The notes under the pieces were generated by a model. It was given only the letters and a program-made list of their open reading frames with translations. It ran no database searches and was not told where the DNA came from. Below, piece after piece: positions 33,508 through 41,785 of a stretch of 61,544 nucleotides of DNA (positions are counted from its first letter, which is position 1; each line of letters opens with the position of its first letter). This DNA is from Dehalococcoidia bacterium (GTDB lineage: Bacteria > Chloroflexota > Dehalococcoidia > DSTF01 > JALHUB01): assembly GCA_030018455.1 (NCBI GenBank), contig JASEFU010000001.1, positions 1 to 61,544 of the forward strand. The letters are read 5' to 3'. The position numbers were made by a program, and so were the translations under genes.

Positions 33508-34256
33508 TTCAGGTACCTTCGCAAAGCAGCCAGGGAACCGGTTGTGACAGCATGGAGGAACTCCGTCATGCGGTGCTCCGTTACGTGCTCCTTTGCCTCC
33601 CTGAGCAGGTCGGGGACGGTTGACAGGAACTCGTCGAGCTTCTCTTCGGTATCGATTCCGGCGTTAAGAAGAAAACGTCCCGCCAGATAGCGGAAGCGGT
33701 CCCAGCTCGGCGGGCGTTCGAGCATTTCGACGGCAACGTCCCGCCAGCGCCGCAGCGACGCGCTGTCAACGAAGGCGATGTCAAGGTCCAGGTCGCTCCC
33801 CAGAAGCACGGCTCTGATCTCGCGCGTGATCTCCGCGCGGCGACGGCGCTCCAAGTCCATATCGTACTGCAGCACCCGGTCCATTATGTTGGCGCGGGCG
33901 TCGCCGCCGAGGGGCGAGTCGGGCCCGAAGACAGGACGGTATATCTCGGTTATCCAGAGCTCGTCGATTACCAGGTGTGAGATGTACCCTGCGACAAACG
34001 CCGGCGCGCCGCCTCTAAGCTCGTCGGGGCAACGAAGTTCGGGATGCGCCTCGAAAAACGTCGCCACGCTGTTCTGCTCGTGCAGCTCGTCGAGCTCGAA
34101 GTAGTGAGAAAGGCTCCTCTTCCGCCCGTCAAGGATGTGCATGTCGGGGCCCGTCGAGCCCATATAATAGGCGCCTCGGTAGGCGTCGAGCGTGGGATGT
34201 GAGAGGGTATCGGCCAGCTCTCTCGCGACGGACATGTGAAAGACGAGATGCGGCAT
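33504..34256 (-). CDS. Zinc-dependent phospholipase C-like protein in the his operon
   Basis: A 250-residue protein that starts MPHLVFHMSVARELADTL and has YMGSTGPDMHILDG, LSHYFELDELHEQ and VAGYISHLVIDELW. These His/Asp positions follow the zinc-dependent phospholipase C/S1-P1-like fold (PF00882 type). No signal peptide is visible, unlike secreted phospholipases, so the true substrate is probably intracellular and unknown. ATG 34256 is two bases after hisG; its stop overlaps the hisD ATG (ATGA). The tight coupling to histidine genes is unusual. It could fill in for the missing histidinol-phosphate phosphatase, but this is speculation. Confidence 0.72.
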   Translation of the reverse strand: MPHLVFHMSVARELADTLSHPTLDAYRGAYYMGSTGPDMHILDGRKRSLSHYFELDELHEQNSVATFFEAHPELRCPDELRGGAPAFVAGYISHLVIDELWITEIYRPVFGPDSPLGGDARANIMDRVLQYDMDLERRRRAEITREIRAVLLGSDLDLDIAFVDSASLRRWRDVAVEMLERPPSWDRFRYLAGRFLLNAGIDTEEKLDEFLSTVPDLLREAKEHVTEHRMTEFLHAVTTGSLAALRRYLK

Positions 34257-34258
34257 CG

Positions 34259-35671
34259 CTACCCCTTGAGCGCCACGTTGCTCAGGAACATGCCCGTCAG
34301 CTCCTTGACGAGGCGTTCTCGTTCGCCCGGCGGCTCTTGCGTAGACGCAATCAGGCAGGTGGTCGATTGGAAGAGCCGCTCGATTACCTTCAGACGGTTG
34401 GCGGCGAGCGTAGCGCCGGTCTCCGTCCCTTCGATCAGAAGCTCGGCGTCCTCAGGAACAAACCCTTCCGAGGCGCCACTTATCGGCACCACTTTGTAGC
34501 GGCCCAGGTGACGGCCGCGGGCGAAATGGTCGGCGACGTTTACGTACTCGGAGGCGACCCGAATGAAGGCGCGTCCTTCCGCCCGCCACGCTTTCAACGC
34601 CTCGTCGAGACCCGCCGCCGGCAGCTCCTCGCTCACCACGGCAGCGATGCTGTAGCTCCCGAGATGCAGGTCCGCCGCTTCCCTGACGGGGCTAAGGGGA
34701 AAGCGGTACAGGTGATCGAGCAGCCAGTCGCGGCCGGTGATCGCCAGGTCGAAATTGCCCAGCGCGACCTGCTGCGGCATATCCTGCGGGCGGATCACCT
34801 TCACTTCGACCCCGTCCATACTGCAGCCGGGTCGCCGCGCTGCCGTCTCCTCGTCATAGCCCGACAGCTGGATGCCGGCTTCCCTCAGTGCAGCGACAGC
34901 GTGGCGTTGCTGGTGGCCGTCCGGCAGCGCCAGGCGCACCGCGTTGTCGCGCCGCTTCCACGGGACATCCTGTCTCCTTCCGGGTGCGCGCGCAAGCGGC
35001 GGAGGCGGCGTCAGCGGCGGGCGGCCGTTTGTCACGCCCTTCAGCGATAGCAGGGGCTTAATGAGGCGGCCCAGGTCCTTCGAACGCAGGCTCTGCTCGT
35101 TGGCGACAAGCCACACTGAGCTCTCCAGCAGCCGGTGAACGGGGCGCAAGCCGTTTCTCGAAAGGTCGTCCTCGTCCTTTGTCGCCACGAGCGCCAGCTC
35201 GGCGTCCTCCGGCGGGTACGCCTCGGCGGCGCCCCACACGGGAAATATGCGATACGAAGGCAGCCGGGCGGCGCGCGCGAAGGCCTCCGCTAGGCCGGGG
35301 TACTCGCTTACGAGACGCACGACGGGCGTCTCCCACCAGGGGGCGTTTTCGCCCGACGCAGCGGCCGCGACGTATATCGAGCGCTTCCCGAGCCCAAGGT
35401 CGCACAGGGGGACAATCGCCTCGCTCGAGTAACGGCCGAGCAGCTCTTCGACCCACGCCGCATCGCAGATACCGAGGTCGTAGTTGCCGAGGGCGATCTG
35501 GATCGGTATGTCCCGCTCGCGGAAGACGCGGACCCGAAGGCCGTTCTCCCGCGAGGCGGCGACGTAGGCACGCGAGCCCCGCGCGTACTCCTCGAGCGGC
35601 AGTCCCACCTCCGTGAGCAGCCGTCCGAGGGCCGGTCTGACGTCGCCGGCGGGGAGGGCGAGCCTTATCAT
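34259..35671 (-). CDS. hisG: Tandem HisG-HisG ATP phosphoribosyltransferase
   Basis: A 470-residue chain with two short-form HisG units. Unit 1 (1-212) begins MIRLALPAGDVRPALGRLL and has RERDIPIQIALGNYDLGICD, CDLGLGKRSIYVAA and NGLRPVHRLLESSVWLVAN. A proline-rich linker follows (213-243, with TPPPPLARAP). Unit 2 (244-470) repeats the plan: AVRLALPDGHQQRH, RPQDMPQQVALGNFDLAITG, and IEGTETGATLAANRLKVI. The PRPP-binding TGxTL loop is intact only in unit 2 (418-422); in unit 1 it reads ATKDEDDL. The N-terminal KGRL motif is altered in both. Start ATG 35671 overlaps the hisZ stop (ATGA) and has GGAGGAG upstream. First enzyme of histidine synthesis, expected to work with HisZ. Confidence 0.9.
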   Translation of the reverse strand: MIRLALPAGDVRPALGRLLTEVGLPLEEYARGSRAYVAASRENGLRVRVFRERDIPIQIALGNYDLGICDAAWVEELLGRYSSEAIVPLCDLGLGKRSIYVAAAASGENAPWWETPVVRLVSEYPGLAEAFARAARLPSYRIFPVWGAAEAYPPEDAELALVATKDEDDLSRNGLRPVHRLLESSVWLVANEQSLRSKDLGRLIKPLLSLKGVTNGRPPLTPPPPLARAPGRRQDVPWKRRDNAVRLALPDGHQQRHAVAALREAGIQLSGYDEETAARRPGCSMDGVEVKVIRPQDMPQQVALGNFDLAITGRDWLLDHLYRFPLSPVREAADLHLGSYSIAAVVSEELPAAGLDEALKAWRAEGRAFIRVASEYVNVADHFARGRHLGRYKVVPISGASEGFVPEDAELLIEGTETGATLAANRLKVIERLFQSTTCLIASTQEPPGERERLVKELTGMFLSNVALKG

Positions 35672-36927
35672 CGCCGCTCCTCCTGCCAGCGCAGCGCATC
35701 TTCGAGAGCGCCGTACCGCGCCTCGCTGCCGCTCTTCGTGTCCCGCAGCTCGTAGACGAGAGGCCCGGCCGGCTGCGATATTGCCAGCTCCCAGCGCGCG
35801 GGTTCCTGCTCGCCGGAGGGCGCCCCTACCACCGCCCGGCGCCCCTCCTGCCGCAGCCGCTCGACGGCGGCGAAGACGGCGGCCAGCACCTCCGGGCCAT
35901 CGCTGTCCGCCTTCACGACCCATGCCTCGCTTTGCTCAGTCCTTACGGGCCCATCGATTCTGGCGGCGACTGCGTCGAGGCCGAGGGCGAAGCCGGAGGC
36001 GGGCACCGATCTGCCGCCGACGAGGGCGATGAGATCGTCGTAGCGGCCGCCGCCGCCGATGCGCTTTCCGTCCACCCTGAACTCGAAGACCGGGCCCGTA
36101 TAGTACTCGAAGCTCCGTACAAGCGTCGTCTCGATCTCGTACTCACAGCCGGCGCGCTCCAGCACATCGGTTATCTTCGCCAGGTCATCGAGCGGCCTTT
36201 CGAGGCCAGGCAACGCGGAGAGGAACGCTGCCCGCAGATTGGCGAGGTAGGGGGCCTTGCCGCCCTCCACGTCAAACAGGAGATGCAGGGGCGCCTTCAG
36301 GTCGGGCAGCCTCGCCTCTATCTCTTCCAACACCGTCAAGTCGCCGTCGAGGAGGCGGTCGTAGCAGGCCACCTGCTGTTCCGGTGATAGCGATGCCGCT
36401 GCCAGCACTGTCCTGACGAGACCCGCGTGCGAAAGCCCCACCTGCGCCCGCTTCAGCCCCATTTCGGCGAGCGCGGCCCGTCCGAGAAGCACCAACTCGA
36501 TATCGCCCGCCAGCCCCAGATCGCCGATAAGCTCCACTCCGCACTGCCAGTCCTCGCGGCTCTCGTCCCCTGTGGAGAAGCGGAAGACGCTCTGGCTGTA
36601 GAAGAAGCGGGCAACGTCGCCGGGAGAAAGGTTCTCTACGTAGAGGCGGGCCGCCGGGATCGTCGCGTCCGGCCTGAGGACCACGCGCTCACCGCTCCAG
36701 CCGTCCCAGTCGAGGAACGAGTAGGTGCGTTCGAGCATCTGCGGCGAGAGGGTGCCGGCGGCGGTGAAGAGGTGCAGGAATTCGATGGTAGGGGTCCGTA
36801 TCTCCGAGTAGCCCCACGCCCGGCAGACGCGGCCGAAGGCCTCTTCGGCACGGCGGTAGCGCGCCATCTCATCCGGCAGAAGGTCTCGCATACCCCGGCA
36901 ACGCAATGATTTGTCTCCATCGGACAT
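35668..36927 (-). CDS. hisZ: ATP phosphoribosyltransferase regulatory subunit HisZ
   Basis: A 419-residue relative of the histidyl-tRNA synthetase catalytic core. It shows class II features RGMRDLLPDEMARYRRAEEA, VLRPDATIPAARLY (motif 2), FRFSTGDESREDWQCGVELI, and the histidine-site segments RSFEYYTGPVFEF and IGGGGRYDDL. Its place directly before hisG, overlapping by ATGA, argues for HisZ, the partner needed by short-form HisG for activity and feedback, rather than a tRNA synthetase. The start ATG 36927 is chosen because codons upstream (to 37134) cross the promoter; its SD is weak. Confidence 0.88.
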   Translation of the reverse strand: MSDGDKSLRCRGMRDLLPDEMARYRRAEEAFGRVCRAWGYSEIRTPTIEFLHLFTAAGTLSPQMLERTYSFLDWDGWSGERVVLRPDATIPAARLYVENLSPGDVARFFYSQSVFRFSTGDESREDWQCGVELIGDLGLAGDIELVLLGRAALAEMGLKRAQVGLSHAGLVRTVLAAASLSPEQQVACYDRLLDGDLTVLEEIEARLPDLKAPLHLLFDVEGGKAPYLANLRAAFLSALPGLERPLDDLAKITDVLERAGCEYEIETTLVRSFEYYTGPVFEFRVDGKRIGGGGRYDDLIALVGGRSVPASGFALGLDAVAARIDGPVRTEQSEAWVVKADSDGPEVLAAVFAAVERLRQEGRRAVVGAPSGEQEPARWELAISQPAGPLVYELRDTKSGSEARYGALEDALRWQEERR

Positions 36928-37000
36928 CAAACGCTCTCTCGCCCGGCTCCGCTCAGGGGAACGCCTCAATCGAAACGCTTTCCTCGGTGAGGGCAGCAAC

Positions 37001-37029
37001 ATTCTACAATAGCCCTGTTCCGCTTTCAA
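37001..37029 (-). promoter_or_regulatory. Promoter of the his operon
   Basis: Read on the minus strand: TTGAAA (37024-37029), a 17-base spacer and TAGAAT (37001-37006). The transcript would start near 36994, giving a leader of about 67 bases before hisZ. No T-box or leader peptide rich in His codons is visible in that leader. Confidence 0.68.
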
Positions 37030-37087
37030 CCGAAATGCGCCTTCGCGTGGCCGGTTGCTCGTTCGAGAAACGACATTGCGAATCGGG

Positions 37088-37093
37088 TATAAT
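37088..37093 (+). promoter_or_regulatory. Consensus -10 box immediately before nfeD
   Basis: GGGTATAATG contains a perfect TATAAT ending 13 bases before the nfeD ATG. No good -35 is seen at 17 bases. The predicted start near 37100 would leave only about six bases of leader, and there is no Shine-Dalgarno sequence, so the nfeD message is probably leaderless. Confidence 0.55.
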
Positions 37094-37106
37094 GACTTGA
37101 CACAGC

Positions 37107-38438
37107 ATGAAGAAGCGAAGACGCAAGTTTGCACGCTCTGTGCGCCTTCTCGCCGCCGGCGCGCTCATGGCGGTAGCTCTCCTCGGCTTTGCTTGCGCCT
37201 CGTCCGTCGATACGCGGGGCGCAGTCAACGTCCTGACAGCGGAAGGGACGGTCAACCCGATCATGGCGCGCTACATCGACCGCGGCATCGACGCCGCCGA
37301 GGACGCCGACGCTACCGCCGTTGTCGTCCGGCTCGACACTCCTGGGGGGCTGGACACTTCAATGCGGGACATCGTCAAGCGCTTCAACGAGGCGGAGGTC
37401 CCCGTCATCGTCTACGTCTGGCCCTCCGGCGCGCGGGCGGCCTCCGCGGGCACCTTCATTACGATGGCAGCGCACGTTGCAGCGATGGCCCCGAACACCA
37501 CCATCGGCGCTGCCCATCCTGTCGGCGCGGGCGGCGAGGACATCGAAGGGACGCTTGGCGACAAGGTGACAAACGAGGCGGCGGAGTACATCCGCGGCAT
37601 CGCGCAACTGCGCGGCCGCAACGCCGACTGGGCGGAGGACGCCGTTCGCCGCAGTATCGCCGCCAACGAGAACGAGGCGCTGGAGGAGAATGTGATCGAC
37701 ATCGTCGCCGACAACCTGGACGATCTCCTCGAGCAAGCAGACGGCCTGACGGTGCGGCCGGCATCGGGAGAGACGACGGTGCGCACGGTCGGCGTTCCCG
37801 TCGTCCACAACGACATGACCCTGATCGAGCGCTTCCTTTCCATCATCAGCGACCCGAACATTGCCTTCATACTGCTGAGTCTGGGCATGTTGGGCGTCTT
37901 CTTCGAGCTGCTGAACCCCGGCGCCCTCTTTCCGGGCGTCCTGGGCGCCATCGCCCTCCTCCTCGGCTTCTTCTCGCTGGGGACGCTGCCCATCAACTGG
38001 GCGGGCGTCTTCCTCATCGTCCTCGCGTTCGTCCTCTTCGTCGCCGAGATCGCCGTCGCGGGCTTCGGGATACTCGGCGTCGGGGGCGTCATCTCGCTGA
38101 TTCTCGGCGGTCTCCTCCTGACCAGCACGAGTAACCCCGAGTTCCAGGTCTCGCGCTGGCTCATCTTCGGGATGGCCGCGGTGATCGGCGTCTTCTTCCT
38201 GACGACGATCGGCGCCCTCGTGCGCGCGCGGCGGCAACCGGTCGCTCTCGGCCCGCAGACGCTTGTCGGCAGGCAGGCGGTGGCGCGCTCGCCCCTTGAC
38301 CCCAGTGGTATCGTCTTCCTGGAAGGCGAGCGCTGGACGGCCGTAAGCGTAGGCGGGCGGGTCGAAGAGGGAGAGACGGTGGAGGTCGTCGGCATGGAGG
38401 GCATCAGGCTGAGAGTGCGCCCCGTCCAAAAGGAGTAG
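37107..38438 (+). CDS. nfeD: NfeD-type membrane serine protease
   Basis: A 443-residue protein of the full-length NfeD (1510-N) type. Residues 1-30 form a signal sequence ending LLGFAC, possibly lipidated. The ClpP-like protease domain has the nucleophile Ser113 in [10 protein letters not shown] and the general-base Lys153 in GDKVTNE, spaced as in the archaeal homologue. Four or so membrane helices follow (about 240-370), then a C-terminal OB-fold ([15 protein letters not shown]). It is believed to cut the hydrophobic tail of stomatin-like partners, and the next gene is exactly such a protein. Confidence 0.93.
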   Translation: MKKRRRKFARSVRLLAAGALMAVALLGFACASSVDTRGAVNVLTAEGTVNPIMARYIDRGIDAAEDADATAVVVRLDTPGGLDTSMRDIVKRFNEAEVPVIVYVWPSGARAASAGTFITMAAHVAAMAPNTTIGAAHPVGAGGEDIEGTLGDKVTNEAAEYIRGIAQLRGRNADWAEDAVRRSIAANENEALEENVIDIVADNLDDLLEQADGLTVRPASGETTVRTVGVPVVHNDMTLIERFLSIISDPNIAFILLSLGMLGVFFELLNPGALFPGVLGAIALLLGFFSLGTLPINWAGVFLIVLAFVLFVAEIAVAGFGILGVGGVISLILGGLLLTSTSNPEFQVSRWLIFGMAAVIGVFFLTTIGALVRARRQPVALGPQTLVGRQAVARSPLDPSGIVFLEGERWTAVSVGGRVEEGETVEVVGMEGIRLRVRPVQKE

Positions 38439-38461
38439 TCCCGATTGAAGAGGAGGGGAAA

Positions 38462-39334
38462 ATGACAACTGTATCCGTTGACACGGCGGCTGTCCAGGAA
38501 AGGACGGTGACCAACTGGTGGGCGCGCTGGTTCCTTCTGCCGCTTGCCATCCTGGGTTCGCTGCGCATCGTGCAGGAGTATGAGCGCGGAGTGTTGTTCC
38601 GCCTAGGACGCGCCATGGGCGTCTGCCCGCCCGGGCCGTTCCTGATTATTCCCGGCGTCGAGCGCCTGGTGAAGACCGACCTTCGCATCGTGACGATGGA
38701 CGTGCCCAGCCAGGAGGCGATCACCAAAGACAACGTCACTGTGAAGGTCAACGCGGTGGTCTACTTCCGCATCGTGCGGCCCTGGGACGCCGTCCTCAAG
38801 GTGCTCGACCACATACGCGCCACCTTCCAGATAGCGCAGACCACGCTGCGAAGCGTCCTCGGCCAGTCATCGCTGGACGAGCTGCTTTCCGAACGAGAGC
38901 AGATCAACCAGCGCCTGCAGCAGATCATCGACGAGCAGACCGAGCCCTGGGGGGTGAAAGTCAGCACTGTCGAGGTGAAGGACGTCGAGCTGCCGCAGGG
39001 GATGCAGCGTGCGATGGCCCGTCAGGCGGAAGCAGAGAGGGAGCGGCGGGCGAAGATCATCAACGCGGAAGGCGAGTTCCAGGCGGCGGAACGCCTGGCG
39101 CAAGCGGGACGCATAATCGCCGGCACGCCGACGACGCTGCAACTGCGCTTCCTGCAAACGCTCAGCGAGGTGGCTTCGGAGCGGAACAGCACGATCGTCT
39201 TCCCGGTGCCGATAGACGTGCTGCGCGCCTTCATGGGGGACCGCGCGCCGGAAATCCAGTCACCGCCCGCAGCGCCGAAGAGCTCGGAAGAGACAGGGCC
39301 CGCGGAACTTGAAGGCGGCGGCGAGACGCAGTAA
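38462..39334 (+). CDS. Slipin (stomatin/prohibitin, SPFH domain) membrane protein
   Basis: A 290-residue stomatin-like scaffold. A single membrane helix ([16 protein letters not shown]) is followed by the SPFH domain: [58 protein letters not shown] and [20 protein letters not shown], then a coiled segment. The C-terminal tail is proline- and glutamate-rich. ATG 38462 has GAGGAGGGG upstream. With nfeD it forms the widespread membrane protease/scaffold pair, thought to organise membrane microdomains. Confidence 0.95.
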   Translation: MTTVSVDTAAVQERTVTNWWARWFLLPLAILGSLRIVQEYERGVLFRLGRAMGVCPPGPFLIIPGVERLVKTDLRIVTMDVPSQEAITKDNVTVKVNAVVYFRIVRPWDAVLKVLDHIRATFQIAQTTLRSVLGQSSLDELLSEREQINQRLQQIIDEQTEPWGVKVSTVEVKDVELPQGMQRAMARQAEAERERRAKIINAEGEFQAAERLAQAGRIIAGTPTTLQLRFLQTLSEVASERNSTIVFPVPIDVLRAFMGDRAPEIQSPPAAPKSSEETGPAELEGGGETQ

Positions 39335-39356
39335 CCTCAAGCGTCTCCGGCAGCTT

Positions 39357-40136
39357 TCACGCCTCGAGTGTGACGTCGCCGGCGGCAAGTGGGATGACGC
39401 TGCCGTCCGGGCGGCGTAGCAGCAGGTTGCCGTTGGCGTCCACGTCCTCCGCCATCCCCTCCTCGACGCGATCGCCAATGCGCACCGTAACGCGGCGCCC
39501 GAGCGTCTCCAGCCGTTCTTTCCAGGAGCCGGCTGCGCTTTCGCCCCGTCGCGCCGCCACGTACAGGCTCTCAAGCCGCTCCAGGAAGGTGGCTAGCACC
39601 GCTTCCCGCGACACTTCGCGGCCCGTTTCCCGCTTCAGGCTGGTAGCCGATGCCGCGATCTCCTCGTAGCGCTCGGGATCGAAGTTGACGTTGATACCGA
39701 CGCCCAGCAGCGCGTAGTCCAATTCATCGCCGGCAAACCGGAGGTCGATGAGAACGCCTGCGACCTTCCTCCCGCCGATAAGCACGTCGTTGGGCCACTT
39801 GATGGCGCTGCGCGTCCCCGCGACCGCGTCCGCCGCCTCGCATATGGCGAGCGCGACGGTCATCGCCAGCGAGCGCGCCGTGGCCGCATCCGGCCGCAGC
39901 ACGACCGTGACGTACACGTTGCTGCGCGGCGGCGACACCCAGGAGCGTCCTCCGCGGCCCTTGCCATGTGTCTGCTCGTCGGCGACGACGATCATGCCGT
40001 CCGGGGCGCCGCCTTCCGCCTCCTCGTGCGCGACATCCATAGTCGACCCGATGCGTTCCTGGTAGACGGCGGTCCGCCCTATGAACTCCGTCGTCAGCTT
40101 CGCCTGCAGCGCCGCCAGCGAGAACGCTTCGCTCAT
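39357..40136 (-). CDS. birA: Biotin--[acetyl-CoA-carboxylase] ligase
   Basis: A 259-residue biotin protein ligase that makes biotinyl-AMP and attaches it to carboxylase subunits. IGSTMDVAHEEAEGGAPDG, the biotinyl-AMP loop GKGRGGRSWVSPP, IKWPNDVLIGGRKVAGVL and GVGINVNF are intact. There is no N-terminal helix-turn-helix domain, so it is a class I ligase that cannot repress biotin genes directly. ATG 40136 overlaps the murE stop (ATGA). It converges on the slipin gene. Confidence 0.95.
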   Translation of the reverse strand: MSEAFSLAALQAKLTTEFIGRTAVYQERIGSTMDVAHEEAEGGAPDGMIVVADEQTHGKGRGGRSWVSPPRSNVYVTVVLRPDAATARSLAMTVALAICEAADAVAGTRSAIKWPNDVLIGGRKVAGVLIDLRFAGDELDYALLGVGINVNFDPERYEEIAASATSLKRETGREVSREAVLATFLERLESLYVAARRGESAAGSWKERLETLGRRVTVRIGDRVEEGMAEDVDANGNLLLRRPDGSVIPLAAGDVTLEA

Positions 40137-41677
40137 CGCGCTCGCCAGCCCATCTCGGCAAGCAGCTCCCGCGCCACGACCCGCTCGTCCCACGGGATAT
40201 GCTCGTGCCCCACGACGATGGACTGCTCGCTGCCCTTCCCCGCCAGCAGCACGAGGTCGCCCGCTCTTGCCTGCCCGAATGCGTACGCCAGTGCCTCCCG
40301 CCGGTCAAGGACGCGCACGAAATCGGCGCCCTCTCGCCGTCCTGTCTCAGTCAGCCCCCGCGCGATATCGTCGGTTATCGCCAGCGGGTCTTCGCTGCGG
40401 GGGTCCTCGTTCGTCAGCACAACGAAGTCGGCCAGCTCGCCGGCGGCGCGGCCCATGCCGTCGCGGCGTCCGGGATCGCGCTCGCCTGCGCACCCGAACA
40501 CCGCGATCAGCCGCCCCTTCGTCTGCGGGCGCAGCACCGTCAGCAACCGCCGCAGGGCGTCGGGCGTCGATGCGATATCGACGACGACCGCGAACGGCTG
40601 CCCGCAGTCGACAGCCTCCATGCGGCCGGGGACACCTCGGAATTCAGACAGACCGCCGGCTGCGGCATCGAGTGGGAGGCTGAGGGCGTGAGCGACGGCG
40701 ATGGCGGCGAGCGCGTTGTAGACGTTGTGCCGCCCCGCGAGCGGAAGGCGAACGGGAACGCGCTGCTGCTCGCAGGTCGCCGTAAAGACAGAGGACAGCC
40801 CTTCGGAGCGAACGTCGCTTGCGGTGACGTCCGCCGCGTTTTCCAGGCCGTACGTGAGCGCGCGTGCCCGCGTCCGCGACCGCAGGTACTCCGAAGCAAA
40901 GTCGTCCGCATTGAGGACGGCTGTCTTTGGCACGCCCTTGTCGACCGCCTCATCGAGCATAGCGAAGAGGCGCCCCTTTGCCGCGAGGTACTCGTCGACG
41001 GAGCGATGGAAGTCGAGGTGGTCGCTACTGAGCATCGTGAAGACGGCGACATCGAACTCGCAGCAGTCGACTCGGTTCAGCGCCAGCCCGTGTGAGGACG
41101 CTTCGATCACCGCCGTCCGGCAGCCCGCCGCCGCCATCTGCGACAGCAGCGACTGCACCTCCGGCGACTCTGCGGTTGTCATGTGCGTCGCGTTGAGCCG
41201 GGGGGCGCCCGTCGTCTTGAACTCGACGCTGCTCAGATAGCCCGTGGGCATGCCGGCGGCTTCCAGCAGCGATGCGATCAGATGGATAGTGGTCGTCTTG
41301 CCGTCGGTGCCGGTCACGCCGACGGTGGTGAGATGGCGCGCGGGGCGCCCGTAGTACTCGGCGGCGACTTCGGCGAGGGCGCGTCGGCTATCGGGGACGG
41401 CCACGAAGGCCGCGCGCCCGGCCATCGCGATTCGTTCCCATTTCGGGCGGTGGTCGGCCTGGACGACGATGACGGCCGCCCCGCGGTCGAGGGCGTCCCC
41501 AATGAAGTCATGGCCGTCGCGGCTGCGGGGTGGCATTGCCCCCGGCACGGCGACGAAGACGCACCCGGGGACGCCGCTGCGCGAATCGTAGTGGATGCCG
41601 CTCACGGTCGGCGTCGGCGCGCCGATGATCTCCGCGGAAGGGAAGAGACGCCGCCAGTCGATAGGATTGCCGTCCAT
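40133..41677 (-). CDS. murE: MurE-type UDP-MurNAc-tripeptide synthetase
   Basis: A 514-residue Mur ligase that adds the third amino acid of the peptidoglycan stem peptide. TGTDGKTTT (122-130) binds ATP; MTTAESPEVQSLLSQM, the carbamylated-lysine region LAAKGRLF (K234) and GRHNVYNALAA are standard. Two motifs differ from the well-studied enzymes: DIASTPDAL (367-375) replaces DYAHTPDAL, and the amino-acid selecting motif reads EDPR (424-427) instead of DNPR. The Arg fits a DAP-type ligase, and dapL and dapF are in the window, but ornithine or lysine cannot be ruled out. Confidence 0.9.
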   Translation of the reverse strand: MDGNPIDWRRLFPSAEIIGAPTPTVSGIHYDSRSGVPGCVFVAVPGAMPPRSRDGHDFIGDALDRGAAVIVVQADHRPKWERIAMAGRAAFVAVPDSRRALAEVAAEYYGRPARHLTTVGVTGTDGKTTTIHLIASLLEAAGMPTGYLSSVEFKTTGAPRLNATHMTTAESPEVQSLLSQMAAAGCRTAVIEASSHGLALNRVDCCEFDVAVFTMLSSDHLDFHRSVDEYLAAKGRLFAMLDEAVDKGVPKTAVLNADDFASEYLRSRTRARALTYGLENAADVTASDVRSEGLSSVFTATCEQQRVPVRLPLAGRHNVYNALAAIAVAHALSLPLDAAAGGLSEFRGVPGRMEAVDCGQPFAVVVDIASTPDALRRLLTVLRPQTKGRLIAVFGCAGERDPGRRDGMGRAAGELADFVVLTNEDPRSEDPLAITDDIARGLTETGRREGADFVRVLDRREALAYAFGQARAGDLVLLAGKGSEQSIVVGHEHIPWDERVVARELLAEMGWRAR

Positions 41678-41722
41678 ACAGGCAATTTACGGCACGGGGA
41701 TGGCGCAGTCCAGTCCAAAGAA

Positions 41723-41747
41723 TAGGGCGGGCATCTTGCCCGCCGCG
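41723..41747. repeat. Dispersed GGGC palindrome, copy 4
   Basis: GGCGGGCATCTTGCCCGCC (41726-41744) in the gap between ftsK and murE, preceded by ATA and followed by GCGT. Its 25-base neighbourhood is nearly identical to the complement of copy 5 at 57869-57893. Confidence 0.65.
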
Positions 41748-41785
41748 TAATTGCAGTACGGCTTTCTGCCCACTGCCGGGTTGTG

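Noticed and set aside
35668-36927. Histidyl-tRNA synthetase
   Set aside because: The gene is coupled to hisG and carries the LRPDAT form of motif 2 seen in HisZ; the synthetase function is less likely.
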